The notes: generated by a model from the sequence alone, not told the origin. 64,000 nucleotides of DNA from Phytophthora sp. 'mugwort' (GCA_033558025.1 JAUCEF010000013.1:2411001-2475000); one strand, 5' to 3'. Numbered from the stretch's first letter, positions 22,641-35,350 are shown. Numbers and translations are program-made.

Positions 22641-23171
22641 AAGGCGAGCGCCTGAATTGCGCCTGAGGCAGCGTGAGCATTGAGATCTCTGTTTGAACAA
22701 ACGACGTGGAGTGTTTGAATTATTGTACTCTCGATATTCAAAGGTAGTGATAATTTTGCCTTCGACTGACAAGGTTGTGTACTTCATTATTTCCGTTGAC
22801 AAAACTGCAAACTTACCTACCGTTCCATGAAATCCTCTTATATGAGATGTATAATACGATCCACTTCTAATAGATGTCCATGGCTTGGGACGAGGGTGTC
22901 TTTTCTCTTCATCTTCATTCAAAGAACGTAGCTGTCGATGCACCTCTGTGGCTGGATCGATCGCTCGTGGGTACTCCGTAGGGCGACCGGGCATTCGCTG
23001 AAACACTCTCGGTACCAAAGCTGCAGCCTCTGCTCTCTCTTTCGTTCGAGCTACTCGCAGCCATGCCAGTAGCAAAATGACCACCAGTAATGCTGCTACT
23101 ACATGTACGGCTCTGTCGAGACCAGTGCTCGGAAAATACCATATCATATTCAACTGACCTGCACCGATCAA
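22640..23171 (-). CDS. hypothetical single-span protein with RXLR/EER-like motif
   Basis: An open minus-strand frame starts at 23171, with a second ATG at 23147 (MIWYFPSTGLD). Residues ~20-40 are strongly hydrophobic (VVAALLVVILLLAW), readable as a signal anchor or uncleaved signal peptide. Residues 79-82 are RQLR, followed at 86-91 by EDEEKR. This spacing resembles the RXLR...EER translocation pair of oomycete effectors. Against that call: RQLR lies ~70 residues in, the hydrophobic stretch is not a typical cleavable signal, and I see no WY-type fold. A GTAGGTAAG at about 22825 may be a splice donor, so the C-terminus is uncertain. It sits between two hAT remnants. It could equally be an ordinary membrane protein or a chance frame. 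Confidence 0.3.
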
Positions 23172-23384
23172 GCATAATAGCTAACGGCGTATGCTGACAA
23201 ACAATAGCTAATCATTTACACAATAACAATCCATTGCTTGGATCTTACGTCTAGTTACCCCAGCTTGAAGAAAACCTTTACATCTGCTGTTGGACATCGA
23301 ACACAGTGCCTACATCTCAGTAATTACGGGTCGTACGCGAGAAGAGTAGCATCTCCCTGTTGACCGGCAGCAGCGAAGCTCGTT

Positions 23385-24731
23385 GTGGTGTCACCACCAG
23401 TTTCGCCTGCGAGAACTGACGCTCACAGCGGTTGCTCATCGGTAGGAGCTGGTGCAGCAGCTCCGAGTACAACAGCAACGTCAAGAGGTTGCCACCTTCT
23501 TCCTCGCTTGCAGAATAGACGTAGCGAAGTCCTCTTCCTTCTGCTACTGCTCTTCTTCATGGCCTCTCTTGTGCTTCGAATCCGAGACCACGACCGCCTT
23601 TTCGAACTTTTAAATATCCTCGCGCTGATCGGTAGACAAGCGGTCGCCATTAATAGCCTGTCACCAAATGCATGTAGCACATTAATCAATACTAGCACTA
23701 TCAAGCAGGTAACTGCAGAGTACTATACCTTGACTGCTGCTGCTTCAAACACCGGCGAGTGCCTTTAGGTAAAGCTTTATGGAGGGAAACTGCTCCACGA
23801 CGGAGTCGAACAGCGCTTGCACATCCGTGAGTGACAAATACTCTGCTTGCAGCTTGACCATCACGCTGTTGAAGATCCGGAGGTCCGTAAGGAGGGCCTC
23901 AATGCGACGGTTCATCGCTGCCTTGGGGATAAGATCAAACACAGCCTCAACTTTCTTCGCAGCATCGCGAATGCGCACGTACCGAGCAATCATGGCGTAG
24001 ACCGAGCTCCATCGCGTCATGTTTGGGCGCAGCGGGGCCAGCTCCATGTGCTGCCGCAGGGCAGCACGGTTGTTGATCGTGCGAAGTGCCAGCATCAGGG
24101 TGCTCACTGCGTCCATCGTTTCCGTGTGGCTTCAAGAATGTTGACAGCCAAATTGGACCGGCGCGACGCACAGCCAATCAGAGGAACCCCAGTCATGTCG
24201 CAGCCTCGCGGTTGGTGGCACAATTGTTACCAATCCGAAACGCCAAGGCTGCCGTGATTGGCCAAAAAATATTGCGGCGATTTGTTTTCATGAATACGCA
24301 GTGCGACTGGGCAGCCTGGTCCCCTTCCTCCTTCGGAGCTATAGCAAAGAGCGGCTGCTTCAGCTCGCCGTCAGCCCAATACACAGCAAAGAGCACTACG
24401 TAGTGCTCCAAATGGTGGGTCCAGCCATCGAACATGAGATCGTAAGGCCCGGAAATTTTCGCGATGATCTTCCGCTCTACCCCACTACGGTGGCAGCGAG
24501 GTGGGCCTTGAGCGTCTTCGAGCAAACAGGCTTCAGTTTGGACATAGCCCTAGTAAGTGGATCGTCGATCTCAGACAGAGGCACATTGCGGCCGACGACC
24601 CACTCCATCCAGTGGTACATGTTGACGGCTTTTGGGCTGACGAACCTGTGAACCGAAAGAGACCCCGCCTGTCTGCTCTGGTGGACCTCGAAAGTTTGCA
24701 ATTTGCCGGCTACCCCCCCCCCCAACTGCAC
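23385..24731 (-). mobile_element. hAT transposase remnant 2
   Basis: The minus strand carries a second hAT-like transposase in pieces. Near 24370-24450 the motif LMFDGWTHHLEHYVVLFAVY equals the FDGWSHASEHYVA block of remnant 1. Downstream, 23745-24116 gives LRPNMTRWSSVYAMIARYVR (a hAT core motif with RWSS), then NRRIEALLTDLRIFNSVMVK. The N-terminal zinc finger is absent and frames shift near 24190. An 11-C run at 24713-24723 lies at its upstream edge. Confidence 0.7.
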
Positions 24732-25178
24732 ATAGACAGGCCCATACCTGCTACTGCGCTTTCAAGCTTCGGTCCATCCAGTCCTGTGTCGTCGTTTCTC
24801 CACCTCAGCCTAGCTGCGTGCTGTCGCCTCACCTGACTACCGGACCTCAAGCCCTGCCCCACGCCGTGACACCACCATCACTCTAAGCCATCGTGCTGCC
24901 GCCGCCGAAGAACCAAGTCGTCGCGACTCCCAATCTAGCCGCTCCCTTGAAGCTGTTGCCGAGTTGCGCCTGTGGTCCTAGGAGGTCAGAGGAGTGCGGC
25001 CTAGCTCTACCGTAAAGGGAAACGTGTGACAGCTGTGAGAGAGCAGCTGGAAGAAGAAACGCCCGAACTGGTCCGTCAGCCTTCGCAGCCCATCATCATG
25101 GTGGCTCCCCGTCGTGACTAGACTTGGCATGTTGACTGGCGAAACAAGGCCCAGAGGTCGAGTTCTCGTTGCCCACCG
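24732..25178. other. probable LINE 5' untranslated region
   Basis: GC-rich sequence without long frames between the hAT remnant and the LINE ORF1. It has the C/T-rich character of LINE leaders but no diagnostic motif. Position is the main argument. Confidence 0.3.
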
Positions 25179-27041
25179 ATGACGCGCTCGCGTGCGGAAA
25201 AGGCCATGCCGGATCCCGAGCGCAACGCTGACCACAAGAAAGCAGCTGCTCTACGTGGAGTTCCCCAGCTCGTCTCGAGTGAGTTGACCTACTCCATGTG
25301 GATTCCTGCGCGAGACCTGACCGCCAATTTCTCTGATACGGAGATCATGACCTCGCTCGGATCGGATACGCAACTGGCCATCTGGTCGGCCAACATCAGC
25401 CATCTGCGCGATCTCAAGACCATCCGGAACGCTGGCATCAGCTTTGTATGCACTAATCAATCTGTCGCATCGAAATTGGGTGGCCAGACGCTGTCGATCT
25501 GCGACCGAAACTATCGCGTTCAACCGTACTCCAAGTACTCCAGCTGGTACTATGCCGACTTGCAGCGCCTGCTTGACGAGGCCGATGACAGCGAGATCTA
25601 CGACGGGTTCGCCGCGCATGGGACACCACTGGTGTTCATCTGGTTAGTCGTACGATTCGCAGGCTGAAGTCATGCAGCCGCAGAGTGTACTTCAATCACA
25701 AGTCCCCGGCCGAGTCGCTGAGGCTTACGCCAACGAAGCCGTTGCGAGAGATCAGGTTCGGTGACCATGAATGCGCGGTGGTCATTCACCGCATCCGTGC
25801 GTTCAACCACGGCACGCCGCCCTTCCTGAAGGCGATGCACGAGAAACGAAAGGCCCACCCATCATCGTCTAAGTCGGTCGACCATGCGGCACATCAGGCT
25901 TCTCCGAAGCCTGCTGTTGCCACGAGCGCCAAAGCCAATGGCACGCCTATGGAAACGTCTGACGCCGCGTGCGAGCCATCCGAGCCTAATGGCTCAGAGG
26001 TGAGTGACTCGGAAGTCAGTTCAGGCAGCGCCATGGAAGGTGCTGAAGGAGGGAATGTTGAAGACGGGATCACAGTCCAGCCCAACTCTATCTGGCCGTC
26101 GAACGAAAACCCTCTATATTTTCCCACTGGCTCGATCAAGAGAACGGACTGGGAGTCGGCGCGTATCTTGCGCGCCAAGCAACTTGTATTTAGCAAGGTG
26201 TCCACTCCCACGGCCAAGACTAGGGAACTATCCCGTCCCACACTGGCTCTCCAGTACTGGCATCCGCCAACCAGTATGAGTGGCTGAGTGAGGGAGATGA
26301 TAGAAATGTCCCACCTGATCAGGATATGACTCTATGGGACAGTTTTCAGATCCCGCCCTCCCCTGTTGCCTCGTATGTCAAGCTGTCCAAGCCTGCCGAA
26401 AAGATACTCAACAGCGCTGCGATCAAGTACCCTGCAGAGACGATCACTCTTAATGACATCTGCGACGTCATCGAATCGTATCTGACGGAGTTCTCGAACG
26501 CCTCAGATGCCGATAACAGCTTGTACGGGATCCAAGCCCAGCCTAGTGTCCATCGCTTTTTATTGGACAGCTCGGCTCCCGATAACTACCAGCATCTTCG
26601 CAGCAAGACGTTTGGCCACGCAGTACTCCGAATGAAGCTAGACCCTCGGCGAAGGACTACTCGCTCAAGAACAAGTTGGCCGAGCTTTTCCCGGACGCCG
26701 ACGACCTAAGCCCAGAAGTTGTGCTGCGGAGCCTTTGCTCTACCCCAAACGAGTTCTGGCTCCAAACGCGGCTGGTCGAGTTTGATCTTGCGTTGCAAGT
26801 GATTGCTCCAAGCATCTATATGGATCCGGTCAAGGTCTGCGCTCTAATCCAACAAGAAGCTACTACGCTGCCCCATCCGATGTGGCACCTCTGGGACGAT
26901 CGCACCCTAGGGGTACTGGTAACCTCACCTTTGGCAACTCGACTCCTTGATGGCCCGTTGCTGGACGACTTACGCCAATGCATCGCTGATCTCCAGCAAG
27001 CGGCTTCGGCAGTAGCCAACTCGGATAGCCCTTCTCTCTAA
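25179..27041 (+). mobile_element. LINE ORF1-like region (non-LTR retrotransposon), decayed
   Basis: Successive plus-strand blocks run from 25179 to 27041 in at least three frames. 25179-25667 has LAIWSANISHLRDLKTIR and GISFVCTNQSVASKLGG, RRM-like in style. 25685-26287 continues with RVYFNHKSPAESLRL, then a Ser/Glu-rich linker. 26326-27041 has LSKPAEKILNSAAIKYPAE and a helical C-terminal part ending at a stop. It is directly followed by an endonuclease domain, the layout of an L1/Tx1-type LINE. In such elements ORF1 proteins bind the RNA; I see no clear zinc knuckle here. Confidence 0.5.
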
Positions 27042-27660
27042 TGGGAATTAGGCCCTGAGAGAGGGTTCTCGCTGAACGCTAACGGCATGAACCGGACCTG
27101 AAGGAGCTCGCTGCAGTACTTCTCTGAGACCTGTCACGTGATCGGTCTTCAGGAGACGTGCTTCACCGGGCCCTACAACTACAAGCGGTTGAAGCAGATC
27201 TGGAAGCAACCTCCCGGTTTAATCCCAGCTTTTGGTCGCAAGAACATATGACTACATACACAGGGCGCGCTGGTGTGGGCTTACTACTCACGCCGACATG
27301 CCCTGTTCAAGATATCCAAGACGTTACCCTCCGTCATGTTAGCTCGGCTGATATGATGGATCGGTACTTACTACTACGAGGCACTCTGGACTTGAAAGAG
27401 ACGTACATTCATGTGGTGTATGCCCCCGTTAAAGGCCAGAAGCGGCCAACCTTCTTTAAGCACCTTCCAAGAGACTTCGATGATGACGTGCTGCACATTG
27501 TCATGGGCGACTTTAACACGGTGATGTCAAGCCAACTGGACCAAGCCAACCACACCTACCGGAGTCGGTCGCGGAGGTGAACCGAGCTGCTGGACTGGAT
27601 GCAAGCTATCAATGTTGTGGATGCATGGCACCTGGAACGTCCGACGCTCGTCGAGTTCAT
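27042..27660 (+). mobile_element. LINE ORF2 apurinic-like endonuclease, truncated
   Basis: Frames from ~27060 onward give ANGM, then VIGLQETCFTGPYNYKRLK (the LQE motif of exonuclease/endonuclease/phosphatase enzymes). After a shift come AGVGLLL, YIHVVYAPVKGQKRPTFF and IVMGDFNTVM (metal-binding GDFN). A stop at 27580 precedes TELLDWMQAINVVDAWH, still in family. The sequence then passes directly into antisense Gypsy protease near 27660, so the reverse transcriptase is absent. Family knowledge: this endonuclease nicks target DNA for target-primed reverse transcription. Confidence 0.75.
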
Positions 27661-29198
27661 CAGCCCCAACTCCAGCTTAAGGTTACACGCAGTTTCACGA
27701 ACAAGGTTGGCTGATGACTTCACATCCGTTGCCAGCACGGCACCTCGACAGGAATCGGGTCTTTTCGCCGAAAGGCTATTCGCCTTGACAGATCTCCGAA
27801 GCCCGGAGGCAGTCACCGGACCGCCTTCTTCGATCAGTACATCGGCTTCACTTGATCGCTTGGCTCGCTGAGTCTTTGGAATAGTTCCTTCGATCGTGAG
27901 ACTTCTCAGACTTCTCCAATTTATCGCTGGCTGCATATCCTCAAAGAATGGAATTCCGAGAATGCAGTCAAATTCATCAGGGATCGCGTATACGACGGCA
28001 ACACAATCGTACGTCTCGTTCAACTCTGGTATCTTGATTTCTAACGGCAGCACTTCGAGTGCCTCCCGACGATCTTATTATCTCCAAGTTTGACACGGAT
28101 ATTCTTGTCATTGACTTTGGTGGTCTTGAACTCGTGCTCCTTGACCATTTTCTCGATACGTAAATTGTGGTAGCACCACAATCCAGCAACATGCTTTTGG
28201 TATTGAGACACGTGTTCTTCATGGTGACATCTCCACTCACGGTGAGCAGTGGACGTGACTTGTACACTAGAGGGTTTTCGCACAGAATGCTAAGGCTGAT
28301 ATTGCCAAGCTTAACTGTTCCGGCTACTCTCTCGACCACAACAGGACCCTCTTTCACTGACGCGGTTTCTCCTTTCCCTGCTTGGCTTGCTCCTTCTTCC
28401 AAGCACAGCAGTCGGCGTTCATGTGGTCTGGTTTCTTGCAGAAGAAACAAGTATGGCTTTCACTGTCTTTGGGTTTCGAGATCGGCTTAAAGCGACCTTT
28501 TTCACGGTATTGTTTGGTCTGCCTCTTGCTCCCTTGGCTATTTTCAGTTTAGCTCGAACCCTTCTTCTTCTGTTGGCGAACTTGGCGTTCGCGTGTGTCT
28601 TCCACGAAGTGCGTGACTTCATATTTGACGGCCAGGTCTATGGCATCGCTCAGCGTCTCAAGATTCTCGAGATTGGCTGCGCGTCCGAGTTTTGAGGCCA
28701 TTCGCGTAGCATAGTACTTGGCCGAGCACGCTCATTCCTTCGGCACGGAAGATGAGAGCCGAGTTCTCGCCTTGTACGTCTCGATGTCTCCGACTTGCTT
28801 GAGGCGCTGTAGCTTCTCTCGTAGCACCGACTGGTAGTTCGACGCCTCGAAGTGTTGGAGCACATGCTCACGGAAAGTCCCTCACGTGTGCTCCTCGCTT
28901 CGCGTTGTCGACTATGTCCAGTGTAGGAACCATCCGGAGGCCGGCTTCGCCATCGCCGACCCGGCGATTCCAGGCAGACGAGTGCTCGTGTCTTCCATCA
29001 CAATGTTATTGATGCAGCAGACGTTCTCAATTTGGAATAACCATTCGCGTACATCCTTCCCTCTTTGCCCGTGACCTTGGGCAGGTTGGTTGGCACTCGC
29101 GTGCGTTCTGCCATTGCTTGGTTGAGCCGGTCAATCTCAGCGCGTAGCTGAGCATTCATTGACAGCATGGGCTCCTTGCAAGGGGATGAGACCAACAA
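27660..29198 (-). mobile_element. Gypsy gag-protease segment, copy 1 (truncated)
   Basis: The minus strand from 29198 reads as a Gypsy gag start (LRAEIDRLNQAMAERTRVPT, NLPKVTGKEG). A shifted frame then gives VREWLFQIENVCCINNIVME and PGIAGSAMAKPASGWFLHW. The zinc knuckle CFFCKKPDHMNADC is near 28440-28400 and a retroviral-type protease LLDCGATTIYVS near 28190. The end, around DCILGIPFFEDMQPAINW, runs to 27660, where it abuts the LINE endonuclease. No reverse transcriptase follows. Several frameshifts. It is homologous to the gag/protease of copy 2 at 34.0-35.6 kb. Confidence 0.75.
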
Positions 29199-29520
29199 GG
29201 GCTACCAGTATATATTTCGGGAGGAGAGCTTGGGGGAGGGCGGCGTAAATCTTGAAGTGCCGTCCCCCGCAGTTCAGGCGGATGGAGGTTACGTGCCCCC
29301 CTCAACCGCCATACGTCTGCTTTATATTAGTTTCACGATACTAATTCTATATTCCTCTAGATCCACATCCTAGTGGCTACTTTTATAGCCAATCCGCATA
29401 CACTCACCCTCCCTCTGGCAAATCGCGTCCCTTCAACGAGTCAACATTCCCGAAAGAACTCGCTCTGAGTGGTGCCGTTGCTGCTTTAATTCGTCCGACC
29501 CTTTTGCCTCTCGCTGCCTT
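29199..29520. other. possible Gypsy LTR/leader region
   Basis: Read on the minus strand, this precedes the gag start. It contains a TATA-like GGCTATAAAAGTAGCC (about 29373-29388), as expected of an LTR promoter. I could not define LTR ends because no second copy was matched. Confidence 0.3.
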
Positions 29521-29598
29521 TTGGTGGCCAGATTCTTGGGGGCTTGGATAAGTCTTGTATTGGTGAAGGTGCTTCTCCTTGTGCTGTCTCTCGATAGG

Positions 29599-30811
29599 AT
29601 GTCTTCGCCCTGTAACGCAGCCACTGGGGCCCCTGCGCCTTCTCAGCCGTCGAGCGTGCCTTCGTCGACGCTTCCTGCTCCCCGCGCGTGTACAGGTCCA
29701 CTCATAGTCTCGGCTAGGTCATCGACGTCGGACGACTCGACCGGTAGCTCGCCTGGGAGCCCTGTAGTACCTGCGAAGTCGCTCGAGGAGCCGATATATG
29801 AATTCCTCATAGAGGACTCCGATGTAGAATCAGAATCAGATCCAGAATCAGGTGTGACTACCCCAGCGGTCGTATGGGCCGTACCGACGACAATGAGGAC
29901 GAAGATGTTCCGTCTCGTCCGCAGCGCACTCTTGCGTCCCGGTGATGAAACTTCTCACTGGCACCCGCCGCTGCCTTCGCCACCAGTCCGTCACCGTCGA
30001 CGAACCACGTGAACCACTACGATCCAACGGCTCCGTGGGATTACAGTGCTGAACCTGGTATAGTGGGCTTGCTGGGAGTCCACGGTGAGTCGCCGCATCG
30101 GTGTTATTTGGTCCACTGGAAGGGTACTCCCTTGCAGATGAGCAGCGTCTGGGAAGAGCAGCTGGACAATGCGACGACTCGGCCCATGATGGAACACGTG
30201 CTTGCTTGGAAGGCTGCCGACACCTCGGAGCCCATTATCAGATGGGATAAGGAGCGCGATGTTGCGTCGGAGGATGGGACTTGTTTCATGGACGCTCTCC
30301 GGTCGGCGCTGTATTACCTTGGTCGGCCGAAACTAGTCACGATGGACATGTGGGACGCATTTGAAGACACGCGACCTCCTGAGATTCTGATGGGCGTGAC
30401 GCGCGACGATGCTACGGAGTTCTTCAAGTTGTTGCAGCATCAAAGCGTGCCTACAACCGCTTGATGATTAATCTTCTCTCGATTTCCGCTGCCAAGATCG
30501 ATAATCTCCATGATTTCTGCAAGACGCTTGAAGCCGGTGCCTACACCGTGAGTGCTGGCGAAGATGGACTTGGGCACTGTTTCGTCGTGATCTCGCATGG
30601 TCTTGGCAAGCGACACATCTCGCTCGATGACTACGACGCCAAGAACGATCCGCCGATGGTTGTCATGCCCCTCCGCTATCAGAAATGGTTCAATCACGTG
30701 AAGTGGGTCTGCTGCGTCGAGCTGCAGCCGTGGTACCAGTGTCGCCACGGGAAGCACAAGTCGAAGACTCAGCGCAAGCGGGAGAAGCGTTTGAAGAAGC
30801 AGCAACAATAG
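29599..30811 (+). mobile_element. transposon-borne chromodomain plus cysteine-peptidase-like ORF, decayed
   Basis: Plus-strand blocks, frameshifted near 30010 and 30440: a Ser/Pro/Ala-rich start (29599), an acidic EDSDVESESDPESGV, then a chromodomain-like segment at ~30050-30230 (VGLLGVHGESPHRCYLVHWK, then WEEQLDNA). A peptidase-like region follows with candidate catalytic Cys in DGTCFMDALRSALYYLG (~30275) and, 300 bases later, GLGHCFVVIS...ISLDDYDAK (~30570-30640) with His and Asp. The C-terminus is highly basic. The Cys...His...Asp order resembles papain-fold (CA-clan) peptidases; family not resolved. Its orientation is opposite to the flanking Gypsy segments, so it belongs to a separate element. 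Confidence 0.5.
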
Positions 30812-32690
30812 TAGGGGTTGTAAATCGGGAATACATTTGGCCTTTGAGCCCCCTCAGAACTGTTTATCTTCTTCGTCGCTTCGTTCTCCGGGTTGGTTCA
30901 AAGTCCGCAATGAGGTCTGGATTTTGCGTGAGAATCTCCACTGGTTCCCAAGTTGGGTTCTCCTCTCCCACCCACTCCACAAGGAATTGCGTACGTCGTT
31001 TGTGACGACGCTTTCCCAAAAGACGCTTGACAATCTGACCGACACTGCCGTCTGCCAGAATCACGTCACCTGGTCGAGATAATTAAATTGACTCCGTGTA
31101 CGGCTTCAACGATCCGGTGTTGAAGACTGGATGGAGCTTGTTTCCGGCCTGGATGTTGAGCTTGTAGGCATGGTTGTGCACCTTCCGCGCGACCGTGTAC
31201 GGTCCAATCCACTTTGGTCCAAACGTCGTGGAATTTGGTAGGCTAGAATGCTTTGGGTCGAGGTGCTTCGTGCTTAAGTACACTTGGTCCCCAACTTCGA
31301 AGACTTTCTCATCACTGTTCCGGTCGCAAGCATCACGCATTCACTCTTGGGCTTCAGCTAGCGCTTCGCGGCAGCGTAGCAGAATTGCCGCTTGACGTTC
31401 GTGGAACTCGGCGCCATGCCGACGCGTGGGTATCCGTACCACTTGCTCCGCCGTGAATTGAAGTGGGTTCAACGGAATGTAACTAGATCCGCTTTGGACG
31501 GCGCAAGTTGTGTACTGGAGTTGACCGTCAAGTTAATGGCAAACTCAACGTTGACCAAGTGAACGTCCCAGTCATCCTGCAGCGGACCAACGAAGCAGCG
31601 GAGATACTCCTCCAGCGTACGGTTCATTCGCTCAGTTGTCCATCACCTTGCGCTCGGTGCGCTACGGTCATGCTCAGCTTCGTTCCGATGAACTTGAAGA
31701 CGTGCTGCCAGAAGTTGAGCACAAACTTCCTATAGCGACCAGACACGATGTTGGATGGCATGCCGTGCAGCTTCCAGATGTTGTCGATGAAGAGTTGAGC
31801 AACACCTTCAGCTGCCACCATCTTGGACGTAGGTACGAAGTGGCAACGCATGGTCAACCGATCAACGACGACCCAGATGGAATCAACGTCTCTCTTCGTT
31901 CGCGATAGATCTGTGATGAAGTCCATGGAGATGGATCGTCATCGCTCATCCGGAACGCTCAGTGGTTCCAGCAGTCCTGGGGGTTTCGTCAACCATGGCT
32001 TGTTTCTTCGACAAGGCTCATAGTCGGCGATGAATCTCTGGATGGATATGAGCATCTTAGACCAGTACCAACGACGTGCAAGTGTAAAGTACGTCCGTTC
32101 AGCACCGGGGGACCGCCGTAGTTAGTGTCGTGGCACTCGCTGATGATCATCTGCCGCAATTTCTGATCGTTGGCACGACAATGCGAGGCACATTATCGGC
32201 CGGCGTTTGATACCACAGCAATCTCACCGCTTCAGAATAACAGTGATACTTCTTGTGGTGTTGCTGTACGCGCTTCGGTTTTGCGCCAGCAGTACGACGC
32301 TTGACCCGCTGAGAAGATTGTTTGGATCACACGGTCCTTCTTGTACGCCTTCTCGATGCTGGAGATCAATTCGGAGTTGGTAGTCACTTCGCTGATCACC
32401 AAGCTGAAAGAGGTATCGTCGAAATTTGTTACGCTCAAGCATGGAAAAAAAAATCGTCTCCGGCTGCAAGTCGGACCTTCGACCCAGTGCATTCGCGATG
32501 CCGTGAGCAGGCTTTCAAGACTTGTGATCTGTCTCGACAATTGGAGTTTTGTCTAAGCAGTAGATCCTGAACGCAGCCAGAGCGTGAACGATCGCTAGAA
32601 GTTCCTGCTGCTGGGTTGGGTAGTTGAGCTCCCTGAATAAATCTTCCTACTGGTGTATGCAATAGGACACTCAACGCCATCGACAACCTG

Positions 32691-32732
32691 GAAGAGTACT
32701 CCATCCACAGCGAAGAGTACTCCATCCACGAG
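32691..32732. repeat. 21-bp tandem duplication in Gypsy RNase H region
   Basis: GAAGAGTACTCCATCCAC occurs at 32691 and again at 32712, a 21-base period. On the coding strand this doubles a VDGVLF-type heptapeptide without shifting the frame. Confidence 0.7.
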
Positions 32733-35350
32733 AAGTTGCTCGCATCCGTCCGGAGATGCATAGGCTGGTTGAAGTCTGGGAGGTACAGTACCGGTGGGTT
32801 GCACAACCGCCGCTTCAACCCTTTGAAGCTCTTCAACTGCTCGTCGTTGAAGTGGATCTTCGCGTTGCGCTTGTTCAGCTTCTACAGGAGAGCGAACATG
32901 GTCGCAGTTAGTGAAACGTACTCCAGGCAGAAATGTTGAACGTAGCAAGTCAAGCCAAGGAAGCTGTGAAGCTCCTCTTGCGTTCGAGGAATGGGTCAGT
33001 CCTTGATTGTCTGGACCCAAGCACGGGATCTCGTCAGCGCAGAAGAAACATTTGGCAAGCTTCACGTAAAGCTTGTTGTCGCGCAAGATGTCCAATATCT
33101 TTCCGCAACGCGTCGAGGTGTTCGTCAATGTCATGGGACTTTGTGAAGATGTAGATATCATCATAGAAAGACTTCGTGTTTTCTAAACGACGAAACAGAT
33201 TCGATGTCAACCGATTCATCGTCGCAGGTGCATTACATACTCCTATGGGTAGTACCAGGTACTCCCAGAGCCCAGTGGGTGCCTGGAACGCCGTGAACTT
33301 GATGTCTTCTTCGCGCATGCGAACCTAGTAGTACACGGACATCAGATCCATTGTCGAAAACCAGTGTGCACCCGACATGGCGTCCAAGATGTCTTCCATC
33401 CTTGTCATTGGAATACTCTGGCGCACTGTGTTCGAATTCAAGTATCGGTAATCGTGAACAATTCTCCATCTAACTGGCTTGCGGACGCAGAACGTTGGTG
33501 CAGCATGTGGGCTGATGCTTGGACGGATGAGCTTCTTCTTCACCATGTCTTCAACCCAGCGCACGATTTCGCGTGTTGTTCCGGTGATTGTCTCCAGTGC
33601 TGCCGGTACATCGCAAGATTCGAATCTTTCCCGTCGATCTAATGCTCGATGTCGCGTTTCTCGGGAAGCCTTCTGGAAGTTCAGGACGTAACACACTGTC
33701 CTTGTACTTCACGAGTAGCTGAAAAGCCGGATTGTCTTGGAAGCTATCCCAGTCTGTCTCCAGATATCGTTGTGCCTTCGCACTTCCGACGTTCTCGTCG
33801 CCGTTGCAGTGATCAAACAACTTGCTTGATTGTCTCGTTCGACAGGACCATCATAAATCCGGTTCATTGATGGACTTGGTCTTGATTCTCAGGAACTTTC
33901 GCGATCTCTTTCGCGTGATGTACTTGGTCTCCACGCCAATCTCATCTACCACACCAATTGTGAGCATCTTTTACACGAAGATGTATTTCCCCTTGGTACT
34001 GCTGCTCCCATGAGTCTCTCCTGCAGTACCTTCGCGTTCTGGTGACTCCACGTCGCGCTTTTCTACCGAAAATCCTTGTCGGTTGACGCGTCTTCTTGCT
34101 GTCCACGGACAACACTTGGGGTCTCTTTCTGCACTGTGTCGCGATTCGGTCCATCTACAGACTTCACAGCCGCTTCCAGCGCGGCGCCTCGACAGGAATC
34201 GGGTCTTTTCGCCGACAGGCCTTTCGCCTCGACAGATCTCCGAAACCCGGAGGCAATTTTCGGTCCACCTTCCTTGATCGGTCCGCAGGTGGCACCTGCC
34301 CGCTCCCAGTGCAGAGTCTTCACTCCTTCCTTGAATACGTCGACTTCTCCAGTCGATTTGGGGCTGCACACCCTCGGAGAATGGGATTCCAAGGATGCAG
34401 TCAAATTGTCGGGGATCGCGTAGCCTACGGCAACCCACTTGTATGCCTCGTCTAGCCCCGCCACTTGAATCGCGAGAGGCAGCACTTCTAGTTCCGCTTC
34501 CACGATTTGGTTGTCTCCAAGCTTGACGCGGACGTTCTTGTCACTGAAATTCTGTTGTCCGAAGCTGATGCTCCGCGACCCAGTGTTTTGACACATAAAG
34601 CGTGGTCGCCCCCCAGTCCAGCAACATAGTTCGCGTCGATATGTCCTTAATACCCCGCGTGCATCTCGCCGAAACGGAGAACAGCGGCCGGGACTTGTAG
34701 ATAAGAGCGTTTCATTCAGAACGTTGCGGCTGATATTGTCAATCTTAGTCGTTCTGGTTACACTGTCGGCCACGTCAGGACCCTCATTCACTGACGTGGT
34801 TGCTCGTTTCCCTGCTTGGCTTGTTCCTTCTTCCACGCAAAGCGGTTAGCCTTGATGTGACCTGGCTTCTTGCAAAAGAAACAGGTACGATCTTCGGCGC
34901 GCTTGATGTCCGATTTCGGCTTGAAGCGACCCCTCCCGCGAAACGTCTTCCCCTTGAAGGGTTTTGCTATTGTCTTGGGATTGGCCAGCCGATGACGATC
35001 TCTTGTCTCTGTCCGAACGACGCTCTCGCACTTCTTCGACGAAGTAAGTCGCTTCGTTCTTGACAGCTAAATCCATAGCTTCACTCAGCGCCTCGGGGTT
35101 CTCGAGCTTGACGTAGTTGCGCGTGCGAGGCTTGAGACCGTTCGCACAGCACAACACCTGGTCGAGTATGCTCATGCGTTCCACGCGGAAGAGAGCCGAG
35201 TACTCGCCATTGTACGTCTCGATGTCTGCCGTCTGCTTGAGTCTCTGGAGCTTCTCGCGCAGGACGGCCTGGTAGTTCGACGCCTCGAAGTGTTTGAGCA
35301 CATGCTCACGGAAAATTTCCCATGTGTGCTCCTCGCTTCTCGTCGTCGAA

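Noticed and set aside
34076..34455. Plus-strand frames of 115-119 codons
   Set aside because: Antisense shadows of the Gypsy protease region.
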